60,099 nucleotides of DNA from Aquimonas voraii (GTDB lineage Bacteria > Pseudomonadota > Gammaproteobacteria > Xanthomonadales > Xanthomonadaceae): contig NZ_FNAG01000016.1 in the NCBI RefSeq assembly GCF_900101825.1, positions 5,001 through 65,099 on the forward strand, given 5' to 3'. The notes under the pieces were generated by a model that was not told the origin of the DNA, did no database searches, and was given only the letters and a program-made list of their open reading frames with translations. Positions 36,401-43,098 of this stretch are shown here, in pieces. Numbering within the stretch: position 1 is the first letter of the stretch; every line of letters starts with the position of its first letter. The translations under genes and the position numbers were made by a program.

Positions 36401-36993
36401 ACAACCGGCTCAACCAGTTCGGTGGCGCCAGCCTGTTCGTCGGCCAGGTCGCCGGCAATGCCAACGACCTCGGCGCCAACACCGGCCTCACCGCCATCGT
36501 CCGCGGCAACACCATCAATGCTCCGGTCACCGCCACCAACCACTCGCTGATCGTGTTCCTGACCAGCACCATCGGCCAGACCAGCCGCGCCAACGTGCTG
36601 GTCGAGAACAACACGATCGACCACCCGGGCAACAGCGGCACGACCCGGCCCTTCCTGGTCGACACCCCGGATGCCAGCACCACGCCAAGCTTCACCGCAC
36701 GCATCGTCAACAACGTGGTGACCGGCGTGGATGCCGGCCTCGGCAACACGGCCGACGTCACCGCCCGCCGCGGCAGCGGCTGCTTCGACATCCGCGGCAA
36801 CAGCGTGACTGGCCCCTTCGGCCTGCGCGCCCGCCAGGCGGCTCCGGCGACCGTGCAGCTCGAACGCGGCGTTTCGGGCTCCAGCGACCCGCTGACCGTG
36901 CTCGACGACAACCATCCGCCCGGCACGGTGACCAGCGTCCTCGGCACCCTCAGCCCCAGCGCCAACGGGACCTGTCTGCCCGCCCCGCTCTGA
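30493..36993 (+). CDS. Giant surface/secreted protein: cadherin/Ig-like repeats plus beta-helix
   Basis: 2166 residues, preceded by a GAGGGG ribosome site. Order: signal peptide (LLSSLLALAGAPLAAHA, 1–29); a small domain (30–160); two membrane-like segments (about 168–187 and 192–212) separated by RRHPG; a domain with GEIGDWDA; cadherin-like domains (280–470, SVDENSANGTVVGSI and VFENAASGTVVGSVVATD); seven alternating Ig-like repeats of 109–115 residues (475–1257), each ending near DNGGTANGGVD; a further Ig-like domain; then from about 1370 (IWFVDDDAPASGDGTLARPF) a long Gly/Ser/Asn-rich right-handed beta-helix to the end. Such architecture suggests adhesion or surface polysaccharide binding. 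It heads the tail-collar gene series, 60 bases upstream of it. No cell-wall anchor is seen at the C-terminus. Confidence 0.85.
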   Translation: MKIDLVGHGRRVLLSSLLALAGAPLAAHAYSYSVLIDSDNDPATGCSVSTPDGSVTGIDARLDASVSFDPLQVQSQSVSRCSGGSFGAPESVPAGHPVGVDRGPGATDVVELGVARGLLGDRLGSTWRLTFLASSPLLGATDAAGPVLGTGLGLPPPVPRPAVIPAAGAGALILLCLALGLAAAWTLRRHPGLMLAALMLGAVSSAGVAWAAGYRLDGEIGDWDATALLTDPAGDTTQAEPQVDLRGVYAASEGNSVFFRFDVAEMRLPVLVPSFLNSSFSVDENSANGTVVGSINAAPGGLSSLLRFALSAQSPSAGFSVDSASGEIRIADSSQLDFETRPSFSLDVLVTLQGAPGFSLNRTVTVTLNDRNEAPQIAAQSFSVFENAASGTVVGSVVATDVDAGANGQLGYSVVGGSGQTVFAINASSGQITVANAAALNLAASPYSLQVQVSDGGAPALTAAAAMSITVNNVNDAPSFSAGPSPVVVLEDSAPYSQNWATAISDGDGGTQTLSFEFSGNSNPGVFATPPAISPTGVLSFTLAPNANGSADLDVRLRDNGGTANGGVDVSPVVSFRITSTPVNDAPGFTIPASAPPVLEGAGPQTVAAFATAISAGPADEAGQTLSFAANVTASTGNLSFAVAPALAPNGTLSYTPQAGTSGTATVSVVLSDNGGTANGGVDSSAPQSFTIAVNNVNDAPSFTPGPSPIAVLEDSGAYSAAWASNLNDNDGGIQTLSFVVLSNSNPGLFSTGPAISPTGVLSFTPAANANGVATLSLALRDNGGTANGGIDQSAPVSLVLDVTAVNDAPSFNIPASSTPVFQDAGPTVQAGFATAISRGPVDEAGQALSFALTVTGSTGNLAFAQAPAIDPATGNLSFAAQNGTSGTATVSVVLNDDGGTANGGVASSAAQVFTIEVVNVNDAPSFTPGASPLVVGEDSGAYSASWATAISDNDGGTQTLSFELTAGAVTGGLSFSTPPSISPSGVLSFTPAADSNGSASFSVVLRDSGGTAFGGSDVSPAVPLVIEVQARNDAPSFTIPASAPSVVENAGAQTVAGFATGMSPGPADEAGQTVNFLLSVTGSTGNLAFSAPPSIDPATGTLSYTPAADSFGVATVSVRLQDNGGTANGGIDTSAAQTFTLEVLFVNNAPVFSGGGNVTVSEDSAPYNAVWATAIDDGDAGISQTLSFVILSNDNPGLFTASPGINATSGNLSFQPAANANGVANLSVRLQDNGGTANGGVDTSTTVNFSITVTPLNDPPTVTPPTNVAVHRHIGIAIGSANAASLLANVSDVDGAGGAPFSVTVQTNALTAQGGRVSTAADGSWSYAPPASETGSADSFNFEVCDAGVPAPAACTTATATVALSGEAIWFVDDDAPASGDGTLARPFQTLSAAVAAASANAKIFQFSGAYSGGVTLKNGQQLIGQGASGVFDAVFGISPPTTAVARPSLGGARPQITTVAANTAGITLGSGNSVRGIEIGNTTGVGLLGTGVGSLSLGENRIVGSGQALDLANGSITEVGGSAFSEVSSSSGSSNVRLASLSGNLTLGSGALSGASGPAFVLEGGASGQVNYGGNLTKTTAGPLLRVSLPGAAGLSLSGNLSCTGSCGSGSAGLIVENRTGGTYSFSGSSKVFSGSGSSPGLQLTNNSGATLEFSGGGLAVSTSTGTALLATGAGPSAASGGTLGITGSGNTLTTTGGTALNMVDTTIGAAGLVFERISSGAGSNVGILLDNTGTSGGLNVTGSGSAGSGGTIANKSGADGLTTGNGIVLLDTANVALRWMQLNDFSNSGIVGRNVSGFTLRDSVLGGVIGDNTGVVEGPINFGLVTGANGLQGSGLLRNLRVSGGVEHNLEFYNQSGSMNLTIDGDAAVSEGANPNSAADDIADCRIDGAGVDGIQIETRGSSTSVISIQRCLFRDNASQAVQHSVLENALSEISIDSSVARRLTAGNEGFLLQNGGNARLTARLTNNRLNQFGGASLFVGQVAGNANDLGANTGLTAIVRGNTINAPVTATNHSLIVFLTSTIGQTSRANVLVENNTIDHPGNSGTTRPFLVDTPDASTTPSFTARIVNNVVTGVDAGLGNTADVTARRGSGCFDIRGNSVTGPFGLRARQAAPATVQLERGVSGSSDPLTVLDDNHPPGTVTSVLGTLSPSANGTCLPAPL
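31915..34263 (+). repeat. Seven coding repeats, alternating A-B-A-B-A-B-A
   Basis: Units begin at NDAPSF/NDAPGF/NNAP codons at 31915, 32242, 32584, 32911, 33256, 33589 and 33934. A units carry VLEDSxxYxxxWAxxIxDNDGG; B units carry FxIPASxxxVxxxAGPxxxAxFATxI. Unit lengths alternate near 109 and 115 residues. The DNA is also repetitive (GGCGGCACCGCCAAyGGCGG recurs), so recombination could change repeat number. Confidence 0.85.
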
Positions 36994-37053
36994 GTCTTCA
37001 ACCTTCCACCATTGCGGCTGGGCGGCTGCCGCCCAGCCCTTCGGGAGATCCCC

Positions 37054-37560
37054 ATGGCAGAACCCTTCCTGTCCGAAATCCGGCTGATGAGCTTCGTCTT
37101 CGCCCCCCGGGGCTGGGCCTTGTGCAACGGCCAGCTCCTGCCGATCAACCAGAACCAGGGGCTGTTCTCCCTGCTGGGCACCACCTACGGTGGCGACGGC
37201 AGGGTCAACTTCGCCCTGCCCGACCTGCGTGGGCGCACCCCGATCCATGTCGGCAATGGCCACACCCTCGGCGAGCGCGGCGGCGAACAGACGCACACGC
37301 TGTCGATCGCCGAGATGCCGACCCACACGCATGTGCTGAGTGCGACCAGCACCACCGGCACGGCCGCCGTACCCGCCGCCAACCTGGCGCTCGCGAAGTC
37401 GAACAACTATGAGGCCTACCGCGCGCCACAGGCCCTGGTGTCGCTGCAGCCGGGCTCGGTGGCAAACGTCGGCGGCTCGCAGCCCCACCTCAACATGCAG
37501 CCCTTCCTGACGATCAGCTTCTGCATCGCGCTGCAGGGCATCTTCCCTTCCCCCACCTGA
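37054..37560 (+). CDS. Phage-tail-collar domain protein 1 (MdpB-like)
   Basis: A 168-residue protein of the phage tail collar family (microcystin-dependent-protein type). Conserved signs are SFVFAPRGWALCNGQLLPI, LFSLLGTTYGGDGRVNFALP, the DLRGRTPIHVG block, EMPTHTHVL and the C-terminal SQPHLNMQPFLTISFCIAL. In phages this fold forms receptor-binding tail parts; in bacterial chromosomes free-standing copies of unknown role occur, often in tandem. GGGAG lies close before the ATG. It is the first of three paralogues, each 10 bases apart, so one transcript is likely. Confidence 0.9.
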   Translation: MAEPFLSEIRLMSFVFAPRGWALCNGQLLPINQNQGLFSLLGTTYGGDGRVNFALPDLRGRTPIHVGNGHTLGERGGEQTHTLSIAEMPTHTHVLSATSTTGTAAVPAANLALAKSNNYEAYRAPQALVSLQPGSVANVGGSQPHLNMQPFLTISFCIALQGIFPSPT

Positions 37561-37570
37561 GGGCATCGAC

Positions 37571-38074
37571 ATGGCACAACCCTATGTGGGCGAGCTCCGC
37601 ATCTTTGCCGGCAACTTCGCCCCGGCCGGCTGGATGTTCTGCGAGGGCCAGCTGCTGTCCATCTCCGAGAACGAGACCCTGTTCCAGCTCATCGGCACGA
37701 CCTACGGCGGCGATGGCCAGAGCACCTTCGCCCTCCCCGATCTACGCGGACGCATTCCGATCCATCAGGGCAATGGCTTCGTGCTGGCCGAAACCGGCGG
37801 CGTGGAGGAGGTCACCCTCAACATCAACCAGATCCCCTCGCACAGCCATCCGCTGCTGGGCTCCACCGATCCCGCCACCACCACCGAGCCCAGGCTCAAC
37901 GTGATCGGCACGCCCGCGTCGGCGACACCGCTGTTCGCGGCCCCGCCGAATCTGAGCCTGTCGGGCAACTCGATCAGCCCGGTGGGCGGCAGCCAGCCGC
38001 ACAACAACATGCAGCCCTACCTGTGCGTGAACTTCATCATCTCGCTGTTCGGGATCTTCCCGAGCCCCACCTGA
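37571..38074 (+). CDS. Phage-tail-collar domain protein 2 (MdpB-like)
   Basis: A 167-residue paralogue of the preceding gene, 10 bases downstream: NFAPAGWMFCEGQLLSI, LIGTTYGGDGQSTFALPDLR, IPIHQGNGFVLAETGG, IPSHSHPLLG and SQPHNNMQPYLCVNFIISLF with the same FPSPT ending as copy 1. The central part (residues 90–140) is the most diverged, as expected if it binds a ligand. No phage capsid, tape-measure or lysis gene is near. Confidence 0.9.
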   Translation: MAQPYVGELRIFAGNFAPAGWMFCEGQLLSISENETLFQLIGTTYGGDGQSTFALPDLRGRIPIHQGNGFVLAETGGVEEVTLNINQIPSHSHPLLGSTDPATTTEPRLNVIGTPASATPLFAAPPNLSLSGNSISPVGGSQPHNNMQPYLCVNFIISLFGIFPSPT

Positions 38075-38084
38075 GGTAGCCGTC

Positions 38085-38606
38085 GTGGCCGACCCCTTCG
38101 TTGCCGAAATCCGCATCTTCCCGTTCAACTTCGCGCCGCGCGGCTGGGCCTTCTGCGACGGGCAGATCCTGCCCATTTCGCAGAACACCGCGCTGTTCTC
38201 TCTGCTCGGCACCACCTACGGCGGCAATGGCCAGAGCAACTTCGCACTGCCGGATCTGCAGGGATCGGCGCCGATGCATCCCGGCCAGGGGCCGGGCCTG
38301 AGCCTGCACGATCTCGGTGAGACCGGAGGCTCGGAGACGGTCAGCCTGCTGGAGTCCGAAATTCCCTCCCACTCGCATGCGCTGCGCGTCTACAACGACG
38401 TCGGCGAGGACCGTCTGGTCAATCCCACGGCAGCACTGGCGCGCTCCACCGGCGGACAGCTCTACGCCGCGCCGGGCCCGCTGGTGGACATGGCCAGCGA
38501 ATCGCTGGTGCCCGCCGGCGGTGACCAGCCGCACAACAACATGCAGCCCTACCTCACCCTCAGCTTCTGCATCGCCCTGCAGGGCGTGTTTCCGCCGCGC
38601 AGCTGA
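38085..38606 (+). CDS. Phage-tail-collar domain protein 3 (MdpB-like)
   Basis: A 173-residue third paralogue with a GTG start 10 bases after the second: FNFAPRGWAFCDGQILPISQ, LLGTTYGGNGQSNFALPDLQ, MHPGQGPGLSLHDLGETGG, IPSHSHALRVY and QPHNNMQPYLTLSFCIALQG. It ends FPPRS instead of FPSPT and has a longer central insert. Retention of three distinct copies suggests they form hetero-oligomers or bind different ligands; this is inference. Confidence 0.9.
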   Translation: MADPFVAEIRIFPFNFAPRGWAFCDGQILPISQNTALFSLLGTTYGGNGQSNFALPDLQGSAPMHPGQGPGLSLHDLGETGGSETVSLLESEIPSHSHALRVYNDVGEDRLVNPTAALARSTGGQLYAAPGPLVDMASESLVPAGGDQPHNNMQPYLTLSFCIALQGVFPPRS

Positions 38607-38663
38607 ACCCGGCCGCTCTCTCCGCGACCGCTCGCGGGCCGCGGACTCCACACAGGATTCCTC

Positions 38664-39290
38664 ATGGATCGTCGCGCTTTTCTCGCGGGCAGCACCGGCG
38701 GTATCGCCGCCGCGGCCCTTATCCTTCCGCTGCGTGCCGGCGCCGGCGACGCTGCCGCACAAGTGCTCAGGCTGGACCGCCCGGCCGCCCTGTGGCGGCC
38801 TTTCGAGGCGGGTTTCGCGGCCGGCGCGGAACAAGGCGTGCAGCGGCTGCGCCTGCTGGGGCTGCAGCGGGCGGCGCAGTCGAGGCTGCAGTCTCTGACC
38901 CTGGATGCCCTGTTCGCAGAGGCAGGCGGCACGGCAGCCCGCCATCGCGCCTGGCGCTTCGAGAGCGCGCGCGCCCACGGCAACAGCGGCAGCAGCAGCC
39001 TTGTGCTGCCGGCTGCGGGCCTCGGCCTGGAGTTCCGGCTCGAAGCGCAGGGCGAGGCGCTGCCGCGCTACCTGCGCATCGACGTGGCGCACTGGCCCGA
39101 GGGCGACTACCTGGTCCGCCTCGACACGCCCTGCGTGGCGGCGCTGGCCTGCGGTGCAGGCGTGCATGGCCTGCCGGAGGGTGTCGACGGTTTCCACCTG
39201 CATCTGATCGCCGAAGCCGACAGCCCGGACCTGTGCCGACGCGCCGACCTGGCCTGTCTGCAGCAGGCGGCGGAGCCCGCCAGCGCTTGA
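38664..39290 (+). CDS. Tat-exported protein of unknown function
   Basis: A 208-residue protein with a likely twin-arginine signal (MDRRAFLAGSTGG, hydrophobic IAAAALILPLRAGAG). I do not recognise the mature domain; it contains GLEFRLEAQGEALPRYLRID and WPEGDYLVRLDTPC and has several Cys. It follows the three collar genes after 57 bases. Its TGA overlaps the next gene's ATG, which places it in the same operon. A folded, possibly cofactor-bearing, exported partner of the collar proteins is one guess. Confidence 0.75.
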   Translation: MDRRAFLAGSTGGIAAAALILPLRAGAGDAAAQVLRLDRPAALWRPFEAGFAAGAEQGVQRLRLLGLQRAAQSRLQSLTLDALFAEAGGTAARHRAWRFESARAHGNSGSSSLVLPAAGLGLEFRLEAQGEALPRYLRIDVAHWPEGDYLVRLDTPCVAALACGAGVHGLPEGVDGFHLHLIAEADSPDLCRRADLACLQQAAEPASA

Positions 39291-39844
39291 TGTCGATGCC
39301 TGTCTGCGCCGAACCGACCGCGCGCACGGCCGCGCTGCGGCAGCTGTTCGCGGGCGACTGGCGTGAACGCCCCGCGGCGCTCACGCTGCGCGAGGAGACC
39401 GGGCACGACCTCGCGCTGCTGCGCAGTCTCTACGCCAGCACGCGCAGCGAGGAGCTGGCGCGCAGCGGCTGGACGGACATCCAGCAGCAGGCCTTCATCG
39501 ACCAGCAGTTCAACGCCCAGCGCAGCCACTACCGCCAGCACTATCCGGGCGCAGTGTTCTTCGTGATCGAGCACGCCGGCGCCGGCATCGGGCGGCTTTA
39601 CCTGCACTGGGGTCGCGAGGAGCTGCGGCTGATGGAAATCACCCTGCTGCCCGATTGGCGTGGCCGCGGCGTCGCCCGCCAGCTGATGCGGCAGATGCTC
39701 GACTGGAGCGCCGAGCGCAGCCTGCCGATCACTCTGCACGTCGAACCCTTCAACCCTGCCCACGCCTGGTATCTACGGCTGGGCTTCGACACACTCGAAG
39801 TCCGCGGCGTCTACCACTTCATGCGCCGCGCGCCGCAGGGCTGA
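39290..39844 (+). CDS. GNAT-family N-acetyltransferase
   Basis: A 184-residue acetyl-CoA-dependent acetyltransferase. The GNAT core is seen in EELRLMEITLLPDWRGRGVA (motif A, R/QxxGxG/A as RGRGVA near residue 122), RQLMRQMLDWSA and PITLHVEPFNPAHAWYLRLGF (motif B with the family's AxxxYxxxGF). The ATG overlaps the upstream TGA (TGATG). Its placement among exported proteins suggests it may acetylate one of them in the cytoplasm, or a small molecule; the substrate is not readable. A longer frame in which it sits is spurious. Confidence 0.85.
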   Translation: MSMPVCAEPTARTAALRQLFAGDWRERPAALTLREETGHDLALLRSLYASTRSEELARSGWTDIQQQAFIDQQFNAQRSHYRQHYPGAVFFVIEHAGAGIGRLYLHWGREELRLMEITLLPDWRGRGVARQLMRQMLDWSAERSLPITLHVEPFNPAHAWYLRLGFDTLEVRGVYHFMRRAPQG

Positions 39845-39869
39845 TCGGCCCGGAGCCGCCGCGGCAGTT

Positions 39870-40169
39870 TCAGTTGAAGACCGCCTCGTAGAGCAGGCCC
39901 TGCGGATCGCGGCGGATCGGCGTCATGAACACCTGCAGGCAGCCATGACGCGGATGGGTGATCGCGTAGACGCCCTGGCCGAGGTTCAGCTCGGCGGGGC
40001 CGCGCAGCTGCAGCGAAAAGCCGGGCAGGCCCCGAGCGCTGGAATGCGGGTTGGGCTCGACGGCTTCGACGCGCAGCGCGAAGTGCTGGCCCGCAGCTTC
40101 GGTGGGCAGGGCCTCGCCGAGCAGGGCGGCGAAGTCTTCGGCGGGGATTTCGTTCAGGGGCGCGCTCAT
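39870..40169 (-). CDS. DUF6916 family protein
   Basis: A 99-residue protein. ALRVEAVEPNPHSSARGLPG, FSLQLRGPAELNLGQGVYAI, THPRHGCLQVFMTPI and GLLYEAVFN match the short beta-rich DUF6916 pattern as I remember it. These proteins are often found beside tail-collar and GNAT genes, which is the case here, though in opposite orientation with only 25 bases of convergent space. Function unknown; a chaperone or structural partner for the collar proteins is possible. Confidence 0.75.
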   Translation of the reverse strand: MSAPLNEIPAEDFAALLGEALPTEAAGQHFALRVEAVEPNPHSSARGLPGFSLQLRGPAELNLGQGVYAITHPRHGCLQVFMTPIRRDPQGLLYEAVFN

Positions 40170-40374
40170 GCCTGCAGTCTAGGGCAACACGGATGACGTG
40201 CATCCGCGCCTTGATCGACGGTGGCGGCTGCCTGGCGCGCGGTCATGCCCGATCTTCCCGCCTCGCGCCTGCCGCCATTCGACAGCCAGCGGGGCCGGAG
40301 CGATGCACCGCCTTCGCCAGCCCTCGACCCTGGCGCACTAGACTGTCGGCCCTCGCACCACGCTCTGGCTTTGC

Positions 40375-41877
40375 ATGCCGCTGCTGATTTCCATCGCCAC
40401 CAGCATTCCCCCGATCGCGGCGAGCACGGCCGCCCTCGTGCCTGGCTGGGCCTTGCTCGCCGCCGGGGGGGCCCTGCTCGCCGCGCTCGCACTTCTGGCC
40501 ATCCTGCTGCACAGAACAAAGCGCACGCAGACCGACCCCGCCTTGCTCGAACGCCTCGCCGCATTGGCCGCCACCGCCGAGCGCACCGAGCGCGCCCTGC
40601 GCGAGGAGCTGCGCGAAGCGCGCAGTGAGGCGGCCGAGCAGCAGTCACGGTTCGAAACCCAGCTGCGCGCCGCCCTGGCCGAGGGCAGCCGTGCCCAGGC
40701 CGAGCGCCTCGACACCTTCGGCCGCGGCCTCGATGCCGCCGCCCTGCGCTCGGATCAGCGCATCGAAACCCTGCGGCAGACGCTGTCGGACGATGCGCGC
40801 AAGAGTCGCGAGGAATCGGTGGCCGCGCTCAAGCAGTTCGGCGCCTCGCTGGATGCGCGTCTGCTGACGCTGACCCAGCACAACGCCGAGCGCATGAACG
40901 AAGTGCGCGGCACGCTCGAAGCCAAGCTCAAGGAACTGCAGACCGACAACGCGGCGCAGCTGGAGCGCATGCGCGAGACGGTCGACGAGAAGCTCAAGAC
41001 CACGCTGGAAACCCGACTGGGCGAGAGCTTCAAGCTGGTCTCCGAGCGGCTCGAACAGGTGCACCGCGGCCTGGGCGAAATGCAGACGCTGGCGCAGGGC
41101 GTGGGTGATCTCAAGCGCGTGCTCGGCAACGTCAAAACCCGCGGCACCTTCGGCGAAGTGCAGCTCGGCGCCCTGCTGGAGCAGATCCTGAGTGCCGAAC
41201 AGTACGCCAGCAATGTCGCCACCCTGCCGGGCAGCAGCGAGCGCGTCGAATACGCCATCCGCCTGCCGGGCAGCACGCCGGGCGCGCCGGTGTGGCTGCC
41301 GATCGACGCCAAGTTTCCGCGCGAGGACTACGAGCGCCTGCTCGATGCGCAGGACCGCGCCGACGCCGAGGCCGCCGGCGTGGCCGCACTCGCGCTCGAA
41401 CGGCGCATCCGCGACGAGGCCAAACGCATCCGCGAGAAGTACATCGGCCCGCCGCACACTACCGACTTCGCCCTGCTGTTCCTGCCCACCGAAGGCCTGT
41501 ACGCCGAGCTGATCCGCCGCCCCGGCCTGTTCGAGGCCCTGCAGCGCGACTACCGCATCACGCTTGCCGGGCCGACCACGCTGGCGGCCTTGCTCAACAG
41601 CCTGCAGATGGGTTTCCGTACGCTGGCGATCGAACAGCGCAGCAGCGAGGTCTGGCAGATCCTCGGCGCGGTCAAGAACGAGTTCGGCAAGTTCGGCGAA
41701 GTGCTGGAGCGCACCCAGAAGCAGATCGACACGGTCAGCAAGAGCATCGGTGCCGCCGGCGTTCGCACCCGCGCCATCGAACGCAAACTGCGCAGCGTGG
41801 AAACCCTGGAAGGCGCCCCCGACCTGCTGCAGCTTCCCGCCGACAGCGACGACGACGCCTCGGCGCCGGAGGACTGA
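40375..41877 (+). CDS. rmuC: DNA recombination protein RmuC homologue
   Basis: 500 residues: an N-terminal membrane segment (ALLAAGGALLAALALLAILL, residues about 26–45), a long coiled coil (about 55–260, Glu/Arg/Ala-rich) and the RmuC nuclease-like domain with GNVKTRGTFGEVQLGALLEQ, PIDAKFPREDYERLL and HTTDFALLFLPTEGLYAEL. RmuC limits inversions and rearrangements at short inverted repeats. Its stop codon TGA sits inside the end of palindromic element copy 2. Confidence 0.94.
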   Translation: MPLLISIATSIPPIAASTAALVPGWALLAAGGALLAALALLAILLHRTKRTQTDPALLERLAALAATAERTERALREELREARSEAAEQQSRFETQLRAALAEGSRAQAERLDTFGRGLDAAALRSDQRIETLRQTLSDDARKSREESVAALKQFGASLDARLLTLTQHNAERMNEVRGTLEAKLKELQTDNAAQLERMRETVDEKLKTTLETRLGESFKLVSERLEQVHRGLGEMQTLAQGVGDLKRVLGNVKTRGTFGEVQLGALLEQILSAEQYASNVATLPGSSERVEYAIRLPGSTPGAPVWLPIDAKFPREDYERLLDAQDRADAEAAGVAALALERRIRDEAKRIREKYIGPPHTTDFALLFLPTEGLYAELIRRPGLFEALQRDYRITLAGPTTLAALLNSLQMGFRTLAIEQRSSEVWQILGAVKNEFGKFGEVLERTQKQIDTVSKSIGAAGVRTRAIERKLRSVETLEGAPDLLQLPADSDDDASAPED

Positions 41878-42057
41878 GAGCATGCGAGAACCATCCGCCT
41901 ACTGCGGCCGTCTCTGGCCGCCCGTGTCGGCAGCGCGCTCCGCGAATTCCGCGGTCATTTGGCTCGCCAAACTCCCTTGAATTCACGTCCCGCGCTTTGC
42001 CACTAACGCCCAGAGACGCCCTCGCTACGGCGTCTGGGTCTTTTCACAGGCTCTGAG
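41874..42057 (+). repeat. ~184-bp palindromic (MITE-like) element, copy 2
   Basis: Begins CTGAGAGCATGCGAGAAC and ends GTCTTTTCACAGGCTCTGAG. Aligned in reverse with 28308–28490, the two are near-identical over their whole length, including CTCGCCAAACTCCCTT and CGCCCAGAGACGCCCTCGCT. It occupies the complete interval from the rmuC stop codon to the base before the metallo-hydrolase ATG, so the AGG ahead of that ATG comes from the element. Relative to the gene upstream it has the same orientation as copy 1. Confidence 0.8.
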
Positions 42058-42750
42058 ATGAACGCCCAAGCCAACCCTCCCGTCGCGGTCGAAGTGCTGC
42101 CGGTCACGCCCTTCCAGCAGAACTGCTCGCTGATCGTCTGCCAGCGCACCAAGAAGGCCGCCCTGGTCGACCCCGGCGGCGAAGTCGACCGCCTGCTCGC
42201 CGCGGTCGCCCGTCACGGCGCGACGCTGGAGAAGGTTCTGGTGACGCACGGTCATCTCGACCACTGCTCGGGCGTGGCCGAGCTGCAGCAGCGGCTTGGC
42301 GTGCCGGTCGAAGGCCCGCACCCGGACGATGACTTCTGGATCCAGCAGCTGCCCACCCGCGCCGCAGAATACGGCTTTCCGCCGGCGCAGGTGTTCACGC
42401 CGGATCGCTGGCTCGCGCAGGGCGAACGCGTGCAGGTGGGCGCGCTCGAACTTGAAGTGCTGCACTGTCCCGGCCACACGCCGGGCCATGTGGTGTTCTT
42501 CCTGCGCGAAGTCGGCCTCGCCTTCGTCGGCGATGTCATCTTCGCCGGCAGCATCGGCCGCACCGACTTCCCGCTCGGCAACCACGCCGACCTGATCCGT
42601 TCGATCCGCGAACGTCTCTTCGCGCTGGGCGACCGCGTGCAGTTCGTGCCGGGTCACGGCCCGGTGTCGACGCTGGGCCGCGAGCGCATGAGCAATCCGT
42701 ATGTGTCGGATGCGGCAGTGGGGCGCGTCCGGTCGGGGCAGGTGGACTAG
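42058..42750 (+). CDS. Metallo-beta-lactamase-fold hydrolase (YcbL/glyoxalase II type)
   Basis: A 230-residue zinc hydrolase. Motifs: PVTPFQQNCSLIVCQRTKKA, VDPGGEVDRLL, THGHLDHCSG (HxHxDH metal site), LHCPGHTPGHVVFF, FVGDVIFAGSIGRTD (bridging Asp) and FVPGHGPVSTLG. The pattern is that of the small YcbL glyoxalase-II-like group, likely thioester hydrolases. The natural start falls directly after the palindromic element. Confidence 0.9.
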   Translation: MNAQANPPVAVEVLPVTPFQQNCSLIVCQRTKKAALVDPGGEVDRLLAAVARHGATLEKVLVTHGHLDHCSGVAELQQRLGVPVEGPHPDDDFWIQQLPTRAAEYGFPPAQVFTPDRWLAQGERVQVGALELEVLHCPGHTPGHVVFFLREVGLAFVGDVIFAGSIGRTDFPLGNHADLIRSIRERLFALGDRVQFVPGHGPVSTLGRERMSNPYVSDAAVGRVRSGQVD

Positions 42751-43098
42751 CGGCCTGTCGAAAATCTCCCCCTCTGGACGTTCTTCCAGTCGGCGGTCGT
42801 GGACAGGTCCGTGCCGCCTGCTGACGCGGTACTCGCTGGCGCGCGCGCCGTGGCGACTCGGCTCCGCTTGGCCAAGCGAGCAGGCTGTTTGCCAACAGCC
42901 TGCTCGCTGCGCGAAGCGGAATACCTTGTGGCCGGCAGAGTGCTGCCGCGTGCACGCCCACCCAGCCTGCAGTTTCAGACGCTGTACCAGGCGATCTCTT
43001 CAAGGTCGACGGGCTGGCGAATCCGCTTTTGACGCGCGACCCGCCGCGGCTGCCTCCGATTGCGCGCACGATGTCCGTGGACGGGCGCGGCCCGTGCC
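42751..43098. other. 348-bp convergent gap with a large hairpin
   Basis: No gene is supported. Between the plus-strand hydrolase and minus-strand FG-GAP gene lies the hairpin listed separately. The remainder is GC-rich sequence without recognisable repeats. Confidence 0.4.
42864..42919. terminator. Strong intergenic hairpin (possible bidirectional terminator or REP)
   Basis: GCGAGCAGGCTGTT (42876–42889) pairs perfectly with AACAGCCTGCTCGC (42894–42907) around the loop TGCC; outer CCGCTT/AAGCGG can extend it. It lies between convergent genes but lacks a U-tract, so a Rho-independent role is not secure. Confidence 0.5.

Noticed and set aside
30466-37572. A 2368-codon open frame on the minus strand, antisense to the adhesin
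   Set aside because: It mirrors the repeat structure of the plus-strand gene, has a shadow-like composition and no recognisable domain, and runs across several real genes' spacing.
37054-38606. Prophage
   Set aside because: Only tail-collar domain proteins are present; there are no integrase, capsid, portal, tape-measure or lysis genes and the GC content matches the chromosome.
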